Numbered from the stretch's first letter, positions 1-12,989 are shown. The stretch: 64,000 bases of DNA from Acanthochromis polyacanthus (GCF_021347895.1 NC_067122.1:10095983-10159982), one strand, 5' to 3'. The notes: a model not told the origin generated them from the letters alone. Program-made: numbers and translations.

Positions 1-1830
1 TGTTTCGTCTGTTATGTGCCTGGTATTCTGATTATTGTGTGGGGTAGACATAACCCTGGAGTGCTGAGAAATACAGTAGGTGGACAAAAGACCTTGGAGG
101 CTAATCCTATTGGTTTTGCCATCTCTAGGAATCTACATTTCACACGGCTGGGTTGAAGCTAATGGCTGTGGGGTGTGCATGCCAATCGCATTAGAACCAG
201 GTGTTGGGATTCAGCTCACTATTCCTTCTTTTCCTTCCTCTGGCAGGGTGTACGTGCTGTCTAACACTAAGACCTGACAGTGGCTTGTTCCATTTTCTCT
301 CATCCTGAGCCCTGTGGACACCTGTGGTGACAGTAATTGAAGGCTCTCAGATCTTTCGCGATCGCTCTGTCTTGTCTTCCTGCAGTTACTGGTCATCCAG
401 CCACGGAAAAATGTACAAACTCGTTTGTGTTTTACATATGTGCACTTTTGAACTTATGGCCTGCATTGCAGGGCACAAAGCATGAAAGGCATTTGTTGAA
501 AAGTTTTTCATTTTATGCTTCTGGTGATTTAGCAAATGTAGCTGCAAGGCTATTTCAGTCTGAGATGGACAGGCGACACAAAAGGACACAAGGACATTTT
601 TCAGACAGTATGCTTTGTGTCGCATGGTCATCACTTTAGCTAAATCCGTTTTCCATTTTGTCCTTGGAACAGGCACAAATGAAGTTATAAAAAAAAGTCC
701 TTGTGGTTCTTCAGTACAACTAAAAATGTTTTTTGTTTTTTTTTTGCATGTGTGCGTGTGTCTTTTACATTGTAGACCTGATTATTTAATCAAACTTTTG
801 TTATGGAGACATTTTCAGACAATTTTAAAGCTGTTTGCAAAAAAATGATGATAGAACTATTAAAATGAGAGTATCACTCTTGCGGAAATATTTTTAAATA
901 GTCCACTCTATAGGGATCCTAGAGGAAGAAAAGAAAAGAATTAGGATCAAAGTTCTTGTACTGATGTTTGTGCACAATTTTACGGCAGCCCATACAAAAA
1001 AGCCAGGATCAATCTCAAAGCAATGGTCTGAATAAAGATGTCATCATCATCATCATGCTGCTTGCACGGCTAAAACCCACACCAGTGTAGGAGAGTCTAA
1101 TGCTCTTTCAGATATGATGAATATTTATGGCATCGTCTGCTGATATTGTGGCACAGTAAAACCAACATTCTCCTGCAGCTGAAGCCACGCAGGCAGCAAC
1201 AATTACTGATTCACGAAATAAACAAAGTCATCATAATGAATAATTTACCAAAATCCTGGATTATAGTTAACAGTGTTTATGATCATTCAATTGGACTGTT
1301 TTTCATTGCTTAGTCATTGCTGAGTCAAGACTTTGTATGAAGAATTTAAAAGAAACCCAACAATCTATGGTGCGTTCAGTGCTATAAAACTTCCATCTTA
1401 CTACCACTTCCGTCTCTATATTGATCTCAGCTGAGTACTCTGAGATGAATGTGTTGACAGTAATGCACAGACAGCACCAGTGGTTATAGAGTTTTAAAAC
1501 ATCTCAGAGTAACTGTCAGTCTGAGGTGCTAGCTCTGTTCTCTGGCATTACAGTCTGAGCTACTATTGTACTGTACACCCTCTGACAACTCCAACCTCCA
1601 CACTTTTACTTTTTGCTGTGCTACATGAAGGATACACCACTTCCTGTAGTGGCACTGAACACCGACACCAAATAAAAATCAGTTGCATCCCTCACTATGC
1701 ATAAAAAATAAAAAAAACAGTCCCACAGACACAGTGCTGCACTGAAGATCAACAGAGCTACGTATTGCAACTGTTTTTGTTGGAACTAAAGCGATGAACC
1801 AAGGCCCGTCAATACATATGGACATACATA
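1..1830. other. Noncoding stretch, no gene recognised
   Basis: Stop codons are dense in all frames and no protein family is recognisable. The only simple structure is a short (TCA)n run at 1041-1056 and small T-runs near 735. The pyrimidine tract ending in AG near 247 resembles a splice acceptor, but the frame after it closes within about 30 bases. Confidence 0.6.
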
Positions 1831-1839
1831 CATGAAAGG

Positions 1840-1922
1840 GGTTTATTTTGGCAAAGGAGAAAAAAATTATTTATATAGCAGGTTTATTTTGGCAAAGGAG
1901 AAAAAAATTGATTTATATAGCA
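1840..1922. repeat. 41-bp tandem duplication
   Basis: Two adjacent copies begin GGTTTATTTTGGCAAAGG, at 1840-1880 and 1881-1922. They are identical except for one inserted G in the second copy, which makes it 42 bp. The second copy runs into a segment (TATATAGCACC... to AAAGTGCTTTAT, to about 1960) that resembles the head of the dispersed fish repeat also present at 21921-22083. The near identity implies a recent duplication. Confidence 0.85.
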
Positions 1923-1969
1923 CCTTTCACAGATACAAAATCACAAAGTGCTTTATATGCATGTGTGTG

Positions 1970-3340
1970 TATCCACCAGTCAAATGTTTGGACAATCTTT
2001 CTCATTTTACATTTTTTCTTTATTCTAGTGACTATTTACATTGCAGATTTTCACTGAATTCTTCAAAATTCCAAATGAAGACATATATAATTATGTAGTA
2101 AACAAAAAGGTGTAAAATTTTAGATTCTTCAAAATAGCCACCCCTTTGATTACTGCTTTGCACACTCTTGACATTCTCTGGATGAGCTTCATGAGATAGT
2201 CGCCTGACATGGTTTTCCAACAGTCTTGAAGGAGATTCCAGAGATACTGAGCACTTGTTGGCCCTTTTGCCTTCACTCTGTGGTCCATCTCATCCCTGTC
2301 CATATCAAATGGGTTGATGTCAAGTAACTGTGGAGGCCAGGTCATCTGACACAGTAATCCATCACTCTCCCTCTTGGTCAGATAGCTCTTGCAAAGCCTG
2401 GAGGTGTGTTTGGGGTCATTGTCCTGTTGAAAAATAAATGATGGTTCGGCTAAACACAAACCAGATGGGATGGCATGTCTCTGCAAGATGTTGTGGTAGC
2501 CATGCTGGTTCAGTGTGCCCTCAGATTCGAATAATTCTCTAACAGTGTCACCAGTAAAGCACTCCCACACCATCCCACCTCTTTCTTCATGCTTTACGGG
2601 GGGAACCATGCATGCAGAGACCATCCCTTCACCTTTTCTGTGTCGCACAAAGACACGGCGAGTGGAACTACAGATCTCAAATTTGGACTCATCAGACCAA
2701 AGCACAGATTTCCACTGGTCTAAGGTCCATTCCTTGTGTTTGTTGGCCCAAACAAATCTCTTCTGCTTGTTGCTTTTCCTTAGTTGTGGTTTCTTAGCAG
2801 CTATTTGACCATAAAGGCCTGATTGGTTCAGTCTCCTCTGAACAGTTGATGTAGAGATGTGTCTGCTGCTAGAACTCTGTGTGGCATTTATCTGGGCTCT
2901 AATCTGAGGTGCTGTAAACTTGCCATTTCTGAGGCTGGTGACTCAGATGAACTTGTCCTCAGCAGCAGAGGTGACTCTTGGTCTTCCTTTCCTGGGGCGG
3001 TCCTCACGTGAGCCAGTTTCGTCGTAGTGCGTGATGGTTTTTGCAGCTGCACTTTGGGATACAGTCAGAGTTTTTGCAATTTTCCAAACTGACCGACCTT
3101 CACCTATTAAAGTATCGGCTGATGGGCTGTCGTTTCTCTTTATTTAGCTGATTGCCATAATATGGATTCTAATAGTAGCCAAACAGGGCTAAACTGTGCA
3201 CCAACTTGACTTCTGCACAACACAACTGATGGTCCCAACCCCATTAAGAAGGCAAAAATCCCACAAATTAACCTCGACAAGGCACACCTGTGAAGTGAAA
3301 ACCATTTCAGGTGACTACCTCATGAAGCTCATCGAGAGAT
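1970..3340 (-). mobile_element. Tc1/mariner element, 5'-truncated, DD38-type
   Basis: The low-coordinate end carries a Tc1-type terminal repeat (CAGTCAAATGTTTGGAC at about 1978). A minus-strand transposase pseudogene fills the interior. An inverted repeat of about 42 bp pairs 2176-2218, inside the transposase 3' end, with 3297-3338 upstream of its start. So the long terminal repeats originally reached into coding sequence. On the high-coordinate side, similarity to the remembered family consensus stops abruptly at about 3340, before the outer terminus, so this side is truncated. The spacing between the second and third catalytic positions is 38 residues, as in the DD38E branch of Tc1. Exact ends are approximate. 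Confidence 0.85.
2091..3158 (-). pseudogene. Tc1-like transposase pseudogene, two nonsense codons
   Basis: A transposase would bind the element ends and cut and paste the element at TA sites. The frame runs 355 codons from the ATG at 3158 to the stop at 2091 with no frameshift. It is broken by TAA at codon 5 and TGA at 2943-2945 (codon 72), where related copies have an arginine CGA codon, so CpG decay is likely. The N-terminal helix-turn-helix region and the RKGRPRV hook-like motif are readable. The catalytic core shows WSDES (first D) and QQDNDPKHTS (second D). The third position reads NPFD where the family has NPIE, so the glutamate is an aspartate. The stops plus the E-to-D change make it inactive. 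The longest uninterrupted part (2091-2942) covers the whole catalytic domain. Length matches the family. Confidence 0.85.
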
Positions 3341-4435
3341 TGGTGACACTGATAAAGCAGGGGAGTAACAGCTAAAATACAGAACAGTAAAAACATACAT
3401 TAAATACAATAGAGCAGCCAATGGTCAACCTAAAGTCAAGTGGCAGAAATGGTCACATACAAAGGATATACCTCAGCTATTGTCACATAATAAATCCCAT
3501 CTTATTCAACAATATTCACCTGACAGGCACCTGCTTTGACCAAGTTTCTGCATTTAGCAGCAGTTTGCATTCACCACAAGTTCTGCGTTTCTGCACACAG
3601 CAGCTTTATGGATGTTACCTCGGTGTTGATAATTCAGAATGATGAGTGGCAAAACTGTTGTGCTGACTAAGTAAATGGAAGAAGCGCAAGATGAATATTG
3701 CATTAATTCCCTTAAAGCAAAAACAAAATACTGTGGCAAGAAGTTCATATCTGTGATGGATGTTATATAGAGAGTAAATAGGAGTTCGAGCTACATCCAC
3801 AGCAGTCCATCTAAACCCACTATGAATGGGCAACACTGTGGAGCTTCTGTATGTCAAATAAACGCACCACTGCAGGACTGCAGACTCATCACCATAATAC
3901 AGCCAGTTTGCTAAGTGAGAAGTGAGGCGGATTTTTCTTTGGCTTTTTTCCACCCTTCTTTTTAGTTGCCTTGTCTGACACATCCAGAACATTGCCATGA
4001 ATACCAGCTGGAAGCCTCATAAATCATCGGGGCCTACAGGACAAAGGGGATCACATGGTGCCAGGGTGCAGCAGATGCTAAAGGGTTCAGCTTTAGTAAT
4101 GATAAGAGCCTCCATTCAGAGAGCAGGGTTGTGGGAAGTAGATTATCAGTACAAGCGAGGTCAGAGGATGGGAGTATAATTAATACTATAAGAGTTAAAC
4201 CTATGACATGCTTCTCCTGCTACCCACCACTATCAGATTTAAGTAGAAAGGACGGAGGGGAAAATGTGGGTGGAGAGCAGGCACGATGGGTGGGTGAGAA
4301 CTGGGGGGTGGATGACCCTGCAAGGAGTGAGGAAACACTTCTTTCTCCCCTTTCAGGGCTCAGTATTGCTCTGTCTCTTCTTATTAGAAAGCTAATGCAA
4401 CTGTCTGTTCTAATACTGGAGAGCAGCTTTTATTC
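3341..4435. other. Noncoding stretch, no gene recognised
   Basis: Unique-looking sequence without identifiable repeats. A 127-codon minus-strand open frame at 3615-3998 has no recognisable domain and no splice context, and looks like chance. The 4010-4340 part is purine-rich (GGAGGGG, GGGGGGTGG) and leads into the CpG cluster that follows. Confidence 0.5.
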
Positions 4436-4640
4436 TCCTCCCTCCCCTCCTTCGCAACCTTTTTCTATTCCGTTCAGTACTAATCTGTGCAGTGGCAGCG
4501 GATGATAAGACGGGGCACATTCGCTTACTCGCTGCGCTTTTTACAAGCTTTGTCTAGGCACGAGTCGTACAGTCGTTTGTTTCAACAACTTTGCAGTGGA
4601 ATTCGAGGGGAGAAATAAAAAAAACAGAAAACTTTTCCAG
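4436..4640 (+). promoter_or_regulatory. CpG cluster, candidate promoter or 5' exon
   Basis: Eleven CpG dinucleotides fall within about 150 bp (4453-4604) in a window where CpG is sparse. They follow a pyrimidine-rich stretch (CTCCTCCCTCCCCTCC at 4435-4450) of the kind seen near transcription starts. A donor-like CAG|GTGAAT follows at about 4640. No open reading frame is associated, so if this is an exon it would be untranslated. The reading is inference from composition only. Confidence 0.25.
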
Positions 4641-7331
4641 GTGAATTTTTCTGTGGAGTTTCTGTTATTCTTTAGAGGTTTTCTGTTGATATTGCCCTCC
4701 AAAAACCTAAAAGAAAGCAGGAGCTTCTTTGTTTTAAGCACAAAGAAGCCCCAGTTTTAAGGCCTTTGAAGTGCACAAAGTGTTGGAGCTTATGGAGGTA
4801 TTGTTCTTGTGGAGAGAGGATGAATTTTAGAGTGAATTTAAATCTTCAAGCTTAACTTTTACTGGCACTTGTATTGTAAAGATCAAACATGTCTTACTGG
4901 ACCTTGAATGCAAAATAAGAACCCCCAGGCCAGAAAGAAGGAAAAAGGGGATTCATGAGTTTGTGTCTGCAGATAATTCTGATGTAACTTCAATTTTTGT
5001 TCCATAGAATTGCAAAGCACAAGACAATTAGCTCTATGATAAATTCATATTATGCACATTTTCTATGTTGCTCTTTGAAAGAGTAGAAGCTTAACACCTA
5101 TAATGTAAATGTCAGTTTCTCTTCAGTGCTCCAGTGTTTCTTACTTTCCATGAATGGCTGCATGTTGAAGCGCAAGCACTTATAGGCAACAAATAAGGCT
5201 CACGATAAGGAAAAACAATAACAGTGGAGTGATATGCAGAAATTAGGGAGTTCAGTTGCTAATTCACTCAGAAAATGTCTTCTGTGGCAGTGTTTGGGAA
5301 ATACAATGTTGTGTCATTGTTAAATATAACAGAAATGAAGGAGCAAAGCAGACAAGTGAAGTGAATGATCCTGATTGAGTCTGAGGGGACTTATAGTTAT
5401 CTAAACAATGTGGAAAAATCTTCCAAACTAATGTACTGATCATTTCACAATACTGCGCGATATTGATCTTAATGTATTTCGTCTTTTGTTTCGCTGCCGT
5501 TTCAGCGTGGTGGCTCATGTCAGTATAGTTATGCCTAGTTCCAACACAGATTTTTGTTTTTTCTTTCCCCTGCTTTTGACACGACAATCAAAATTCCAGG
5601 AGCCACTCTGGTGTTGAGTTTTCTTCTAGCTCACAGCGAGAGTTATCCGTCAACAGAAAGGCAGCCGAAAAACAGCAAGTACAACCTTTTGAGGTGGTAA
5701 ATCTCATTTGTTAAATATTGGAAGAAATCCAACACAAACCACAGGTGTAAAAAGAAAAAAGAAAAAAACAAAACAGACTTCCCACACATTTGCTGAATGT
5801 TGGAGTTCTTTCAACATCTATTTTATTTATTTATTTTTTAGATATTGAATTTTGGATGCATTTCTAAATTTTGTAAGTAGGGAACAGTCATTTCACACTT
5901 TGATTATATATTGTTTAAAAAAAAATCCAACATTTGCTTAACATGTCAAGCCTTTCCAGACATTTGTTCAGTGTTAGAGGGGAGTAGTCAGATGAAAGAA
6001 CACTTACATGTTTCATTTTATCATTTATCATCATATTTAGTGTTCAATAATACCATTTTCAAACAAATTACAAAAAAGGACTACATCACACAATACTCAT
6101 CATATCCAAAGATTTCACATTTTATACTGCTGCATTTTATACACCTATTGAATCCTATGCCATTCAGAACACTGGCAGACTGTGTTCAGAATACATTTTC
6201 TGAGGAAAAGAGAGAGAGAAATAGCATTGGGAGGCATCTCTACAATGGAAAATAAAGTACAAATCTAGTCATGTTTCTGCTTTATTATCTAAATTGTTTC
6301 TGATTTGTTATCACATGGAAAAATCACTGTGGGAGGATACAGACGAGATGAGAGGCTGCTGACCTGTCAAGCAGTGCACTCAAGCCAGTTGTTGAGAATC
6401 ACTGATCTGACAACAAGCATATGCACAATAATTGTCCACAAAAGCACACATGAAAGCGCCCCATGAGCCGCGATAAACAAAAAACACCCTGCACATGTCC
6501 AGATCAATCACGTTACCGACAGCAGATAAAGTCAGAGCTGATTCAGGATGAGATTGCTGCAATGCTCTGCACATGAAGGGTGAAGAGTTAAGATTTGGGT
6601 TATCCAAAGTCAAAATCTCGCAATGATTCTGATCTTAATCTTTGCTGCTTTTCTGGTCTAATAAAGGAGATGTGCACGTCAAAGTTGCCACAAACCAACC
6701 TTGCCTAACTCTCCTGTTATGCTGCAGGTCAAATGGATGCATTTTAAAGTAAAAAAAAAAAAAAAAAGTATGAAAATTCCCCTGCTTGGCTGAATAAGTG
6801 TAATTAACATATACAATTAAAATGATTGATTTGACATATTGCATATCCGGTTATAAACATTAAAAGTGTTTACTATCACAACATGATGACATGTCACGTG
6901 TGCTGTGGAGACTCACAGACACATACATCGTGTTCATCTTGCTAAGCTCTTGTTTTTTTGTTATTTGTTCTTTTCTGGTTCAGAAATAGTGCTTAAATAC
7001 AATCTACTTTCAGTATAAATCCTCATGACTCACTTGTCTTGATTTTAAGTCAGTGGATCAATTTGACCCTGAGCAGAAGAGTTAGAGCTGGAAGAGTTTG
7101 TGTTAATTTATCAACATTCACTCTATAAAAAGAAAAAAAAATCAAAATGTAAAAAAAAAAAAAAGAATAAAAATCAATATCATGTAAAAGTACTGCATTT
7201 TATATGTAGTTTTAACATGTATTTTTTAAAAATGGAATTATCCTCATTGAACTATGATCTGTGAGAGGTAAAGAGCACTATTACACTAAATATTGATTGA
7301 AATTATGAGTAATGTAGTTAATATTATAATG
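4641..7331. other. Noncoding stretch, no gene recognised
   Basis: AT-rich sequence with a 17-base A-run at 6751-6767 and other short A-runs (near 7130-7165). Open frames at 5264-5587, 5911-6255 and 6380-6613 show no domain, signal peptide or splice support. 6400-6600 is less AT-rich and contains several CpGs, but nothing more specific can be said. Confidence 0.55.
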
Positions 7332-7339
7332 TAAACAAT

Positions 7340-7522
7340 TTTTTTCAGCTTTATTGATAGGTACAGTGGAGACAGACAATAAAGGAGGGAGAAAAGTAGG
7401 GGTGAAGACATGCAGCAAAGGGCCATGAGTGGGAACTGAACCCAGGCCACTGTGTCAGGGAGAGGCCTCTGTACCCTTTGTATGGGTCGCTCACTTAACC
7501 CGTTGAGCTAGACAGGCACCCA
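7340..7522 (-). mobile_element. tRNA-derived SINE
   Basis: Read on the minus strand, it starts with a tRNA-like head. A box A-like TAGCTCAACGGG and a box B-like GGTTCAGTTCC can be seen. The body contains the CCCTTTGCTGCATGTCTTC stretch known from a common teleost SINE, and it ends ATCAATAAAG plus an A-rich tail. An 8-bp direct repeat TAAACAAT flanks it at 7332-7339 and 7527-7534, consistent with a target-site duplication. A SINE depends on LINE enzymes for movement and encodes no protein. Confidence 0.75.
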
Positions 7523-7534
7523 AATATAAACAAT

Positions 7535-9960
7535 GTTTTTTGGAATTTTTGGTTTCCGACATTTTTGGATAATTCAACAAAGCTGTTCCTGAGAAACTAA
7601 CCTAACAGGAGTTTTTTTTTTTTTTTTAAATCAACTTATTATTGGTCAAAAACTGCTGGCTTCGGGAAGCATAAATCCTCCATCAGTAGAGGTTAATGCA
7701 GAAACACACAATTTATTCCTACCAGGTTTTCTCACAAGTGTATCAGTGGGGGCACTGCAAGGCATGCAAATGATGAAATAGAAAAAAAAAATCCTAGATT
7801 CATTTCATATCATGAAACTTAGAACATTTATGGGAACAGTCTGCGGCCATCCGACATTAAAACTCTCATGTCGTGTTGTTTGTGACATTGTGGAATCAAG
7901 CAGCGCTCATAAAGAAACCGGTTTGCTGGAGTGGATACCCCAGTGTGTCATTTGGTAGTCGTCAGGTCCTCCTTTGCCCTGGTGGCATGATTAAACTTAG
8001 GAGGAGTCATCAGATTTGCTGGCACTTTGAGATTAAGCTGATCTCAGACAATCCCTCAAGCAGAGGCAACCCTCCACCATTGCAATTTTATGCTAATAGA
8101 GAGATATCGTTCACATTGTAGTAGGCAGCAATTCCAAATCTCTCACTCTCTCTTCCGCTCATTGCCTCTTCTCTTCTGTCTCGCTATCTCTTTGTCTTTC
8201 CTCTCTTTTCCCCATCCCTTCTTTTAGAGTTTGATTCAGTTAAAGAAATCCCCGGGACACTTTTCAGTTCCACTCAGTCTAATCTTATGTGTAGAAGCGT
8301 CTGCTTGTGTAACATTTTCCCGACCTTTTGTAAACACATTACAGTGGATATAGAGTATAGTTTTAAAGGATCACACGGAAGGCTTAAGAGCGCTGTTCCC
8401 TGTCTTATATTGGTTTGTTTCCTTGTACATAAGCTCATGCCGTCCTCGGGTTCGGTTTGTTTTAAGGTCAGCTGTTTTCCCAGCAGATATAAAAGTGCAT
8501 TTTAATTGTTTGCTGTCTGCAGTTATTCTGGCACTGGCATCCACAGAGAAGGATGTTGATATTGGACAGTTCAGTCAGGGGCAAGTTTGCAAAGTTCTTA
8601 CTTTTCTGCAGCATTTGTACACGACTTTCATGGTGAATGTGAGAGCAAGAACCCAGTTTTGTCACATAAGCTATTGTTCAGGCATGAAATCATGAGCACG
8701 GTTGTTACAGGAAACACAATTTTCTTCTTTCCCTTGGAGACTTCAGTATTTGTGCATCTATGCCCTTCGTAGTGTGTTTAATTAAGCAAGCCGTACATGA
8801 TAGTTTTCAGACATAGACTGTGATTATAGTTTCAAAAAGACATTGATGTTAAATTAAGATTGGACAGAAATTAGAAAAGGTTGTTACATTAAGAACAGAC
8901 AACTTCCTGGATTTGCACAGAATATTGGAATTGGATGTTATGAGGTGTAAAATCCACCAGTATTGATGCAATTTTGATGAATAATAAGCTGTTTGTTGGT
9001 ATTGATATTATCATTCTAAACATTTGTATTTGTACTATGCACATGAATTCAGAAAGCATGTGTCGGTACATGTTGACCTTGTGGCTTAGTGCTCCAGCCA
9101 TTTATCCCCATGTTTGAATATGGCTTTGTTTCATCTCCCATTCTTCCGCTAATGCTGCTTAATGAGGGTACTGAATTGTCAAAAGACGTAACATTAAGAT
9201 AAGAAAAAAATATGAAATATATGAAACAAAAATTTGCCCTGTTATCTTTATCACAAAGCACCATATTATTTCATGTTTTATGTCTAGAACTGTGTCCGCA
9301 TTACTTTACATTTAGGCCACAGTCAGTTCTTTGCAGTGTCTGGACTTGACTTGAAGTCTCTAGTGTCTTCTGAAAACAACAACAACAACCAACAATCTCT
9401 TGCAGTCTGTCAGGGAGCTCAGGCCCAGTCATTTTTATTTTACTCAACAAAAAACAAGTCACATTGAGTGATTTATTGTAATTATGTCATTATTGTTCAA
9501 ATGACCGATAATATAAATAGCAGTGACAGATGAGGACTGGCACAGCTTGGGGGAAAGACTAGATGGTTGAAAATATTTTGACTTCCCCTAAACCACCTGT
9601 AGCATCAGCCAGATGGTGGAGTTGAAAGGGAGTGTGTATGGGGAGGGACATCTCACTGATTATGTCCCTATTCGCTTGAGAGTGCATCTGGTGTATAAAG
9701 AGTCTGTTCATGTTGCCTCTCTGCAAGCGGCAACCGCTACGTTTCTTTCTCTCTCTTTTTTTTTCCCTTTTCAGAATGTTTAATATGAAGTACTGTGTTT
9801 GTGAGATGAATTAGGCATAATGAGGCTGTCCACAAAGATGTCATACAGCATATTTTGCTGCACTGTTTGGTTTGTTTTCTACCGTCAACAATCCCTGTTT
9901 AAAACTGAATAGCTTCTTTGTTATTTTTGTAACCTAAAAAATTGATTGTAGTGGATTATT
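7535..9960. other. Noncoding stretch, no gene recognised
   Basis: Contains a T-run near 7612-7627, a CT-rich tract at 8140-8225 and an (AAC)n run at 9376-9390. A TATA-like TATAAAGAG lies at about 9696 but has no downstream coding support. No protein family is recognised in any frame. Confidence 0.55.
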
Positions 9961-9963
9961 GTA

Positions 9964-10290
9964 CGGGACACAGTGGCATGGTGGTTAGTACTTCTGCCTT
10001 GCAGCTAGAAGATCCATGGTTTGCATTCTGGTCTTCCCGGGATCTTTCTGCATGGAGCTTGCATGTTGTACGTGTGCATGCATGGGTTTTCTCTGGGTAC
10101 TCTGACTTCCCTCACTGTCTGAATACATGCTGAGGTTAATTCATAGTTCTAAATTGTCGGTAGGTGTGAATGTGAGTGTGCTTGTTTGTCTGTATATGTA
10201 GCCTTCTCCCTAAGTCAGCTGGGATAGACTCCAGTCCCCCCATGACTTTAATAAGGATTAAGCGGTGTGTAGATAGTGGATTTATGGATA
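9964..10290 (+). mobile_element. V-SINE/DANA-like SINE copy
   Basis: The order of segments matches a tRNA-derived fish SINE. A degenerate tRNA-like head (GGCATGGTGGTTAGTACTTC) is followed by the core (GGAGCTTGCATG ... GGGTTTTCTCTGGGTACTC), the TAGGTGTGAATGTGAGTG segment, and the tail (AGCTGGGATAGACTCCAG ... AAGCGGTGTGTAGATAGTGG). The same order occurs inverted at 16331-16645. Box B is degraded, so this copy is probably old and silent. The V-SINE/DANA name is from memory of the core domain. Confidence 0.75.
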
Positions 10291-12985
10291 AATTATCATG
10301 CAAAAATAGAGTTTGTGCTTACCTTGTGAGAGATATTTAACTGTTCCGGGTCATTTATTCATTTTGTACTGATAGTGTGAGGGCAACGGGTGGCTTTCTT
10401 TCCAATAATATTCTGAAAGATACCATCAAGAGGAATGAAACTCGCAATATCTTGAGCTTCAAAGATCATTCTTGACCTTAGAAATAGCAGCTGATGAAAT
10501 GATATCACTTCAGACCTTTGGCTCATATCGCACAGCAGCTGAGCACGGATGTAATGTTGTAACAATATGTCAAAGGACAACGTGAAAACAAGGTGACAAT
10601 GAGAAAGAGGCAGTTCATAGTGATGACAGAGAGTTATTACTCAAATCAGCAGCTTGTCTCTGTCTTACGGAGCTTTATAGCCAATATCAGCTTATTGTTT
10701 TGCCGCCCACTTTGCATTTTACTGACAGCTCAGCACTTAACTGGCGACAGACACTGTTAGTGACTATCTGGTGAAGTAATAAAGGATGTAGCAGCTGAAG
10801 AGGCACATATTTGACCAGATACAGACATTAAATGGATGTTAATATTAGCCAACTGTTTGCCAATAATCATCAGTCTAAAAAGTCAATGTCTAAATGTTGT
10901 ATTTACTATCAGCATTTCAACAAACTTACCTCTGAGAAATCTCCTGAGGAAGATATATGTTGGATTGAAATGTCGGTAATAAAACCTGAAAGGTGCTCAG
11001 ATTCTTGTTTGAAGGTACATTTCTATTATGTTCTCTTTTTTGCTACCTGCACATATTGAAGTCGTGTTGATGTGCACAGGTTTATTCTAGCCTGACATAC
11101 TTGATGTATCTACTCTACACAAGTGACAGCTGCAATGATCCAAAGGACAACCCAACATTATTTTTTCCCCCAGAGGTGTTTCCTCCCATGCAGGCCTAAC
11201 TATTTAATTCCACATACCCATATCACGCAGAAAATATTAGCAGATCTTGCTAACACTCTCCTCCCTTTCCACCATGTCACCAGGCTTAAAAAATGATTCC
11301 ATCTACATCTCCCTTCATGAGTGAAATGGGAGTTAAATCAATTAAAGATCATAACCTTCACCTTATCAGTCTATTTCATGGCAGGAGCATGTGGCTCTGA
11401 TACTTGCTGCTTTCTGTATATTTGAGGAGCAGCGGTCTGATGTCAGGTATCGACACTCCAGCTTTCGAGGTTATTTCTGGGCTTAACCGATCCATTTCTG
11501 GAGCTGGTGTAGAACTGAGGCTCTAATTTGTGATGTGATGAAGAGAGAAAACCTATAACTGTTCCTTTGGCAGTAATAGGAACTGAGATAGGAATATAAT
11601 TTGTGTTCAAAGTAGATGGAAAGTACTGGAAACGGTCGGACCATTTCGAGGACAGTCTATTGATAGATATGGATGTACAGATTATATCGACACAAAAAAC
11701 ATATGGAATTGTGCAACAGTGCATTTCCATTTATAATAGAATCTACTGTGTCATTTTTTTTGTTGTTGTTGTTGATGAGTTCCAAGGACAATAAGCCTGC
11801 AATATCATATCCGTCAACTTGCTCCTTTTACATTCACCCTACCTTTAGAAAAAAAAATAAAAAATTTCATATCCTAACTTACACTTTTGGACCCAGAATT
11901 TTTGAGTCAATATCAGAGGGGACTGCACGTGCTCTGATTCTGAGTCTTTTGATTTTTTACTTGGCATACAGGTGAACTCTGAGCTGTTAACATAAAACAC
12001 TATCCTTCGTCCTCAGGCATTCTGAGAGGGGAAGGTTATGGAGCTCAAGAGCATGAAAGACTATTCAAGAGTATGTCACGGCTGTTCTGCAGGCGTGAAG
12101 TGTCTGCTTGTGTTGGCCTTGGAAGGTACTGTGCTGTTTTGTCACTTAACCTGAGGCCTTGCGGAACTCACTAAGTACTTTATCTGCTCTGTAGTTTAAG
12201 GGTAATATACTCTGGTCACTGCTGATACAAGTCACTATTTTCTGTAATCCTGAGATTTGTTATCCACTTACACAAAAATCACTAACTGTTCTTCACAACC
12301 GCTTCTCTCAAGTACAAGAAAAAGTGCTAGTGTGGGGAAGTGTCTGATGTTGTAGGGAACTGATAACACTCTTCTGCACAAAATTACACGCTGCTTCCTC
12401 ATGTTTTACTGTGACAAAATAGGTGCCTCTTTTAAAAATAAGTACCCATCTGCATCAGATTTAGGACCAGATGCAATAGATTAGATTATCTTTCTCGCAA
12501 TACAAAATTGCAACATTATTAATATCGGGTACAACAGACTGAGTGCAGTATATGAGGTGCACAAAAACTAGAGAAAGTTAGTTCATACTTAACAGCGATT
12601 TATTTTAAATGCTTCGGTTTTATGTGTTTAGGATGGCACAGGTGAATTTGTACAAAGCAACCAAATGTGTGCGTCCTGTTTCTTTTTGCTTTATGGGTAT
12701 TTCAAGTACAAAGCACAGCTTACTTCGATTAATTTTGAAATGAAATATTAATGTGAACAGGAGGAAAACTGGGATGCTCTGTGACTAATCCACAAGGCTG
12801 GAAGGGAGATTAAAAAAAAAAAAGTCCAAGTAGTCGCAAAAAGAGACTCAAAAAAACAAAACGGTTGCATAAAGTGAACATTTCCTCCTAGCCCTGTAAT
12901 CAAAGTTAACACAGAACACAGTTTAACATTACAAGGAGAACAGTGCATGATCAGCAGGATGCCACAACACAGAGGACAGTAATAC
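10291..12985. other. Noncoding stretch, no gene recognised
   Basis: No gene or named repeat is recognised. A short (TTG)n run lies at about 11758-11775. Open frames such as 11443-11730 (-) and 12748-12990 (-) have no domain features. Confidence 0.55.
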
Positions 12986-12989
12986 TTCA

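Noticed and set aside
3615..3998. 127-codon minus-strand frame
   Set aside because: No domain, no start context, no splice sites; composition like noncoding flanks.
9690..9790. TATA-like promoter (TATAAAGAG)
   Set aside because: No initiator, CpG cluster or downstream exon; such matches are frequent by chance in AT-rich DNA.
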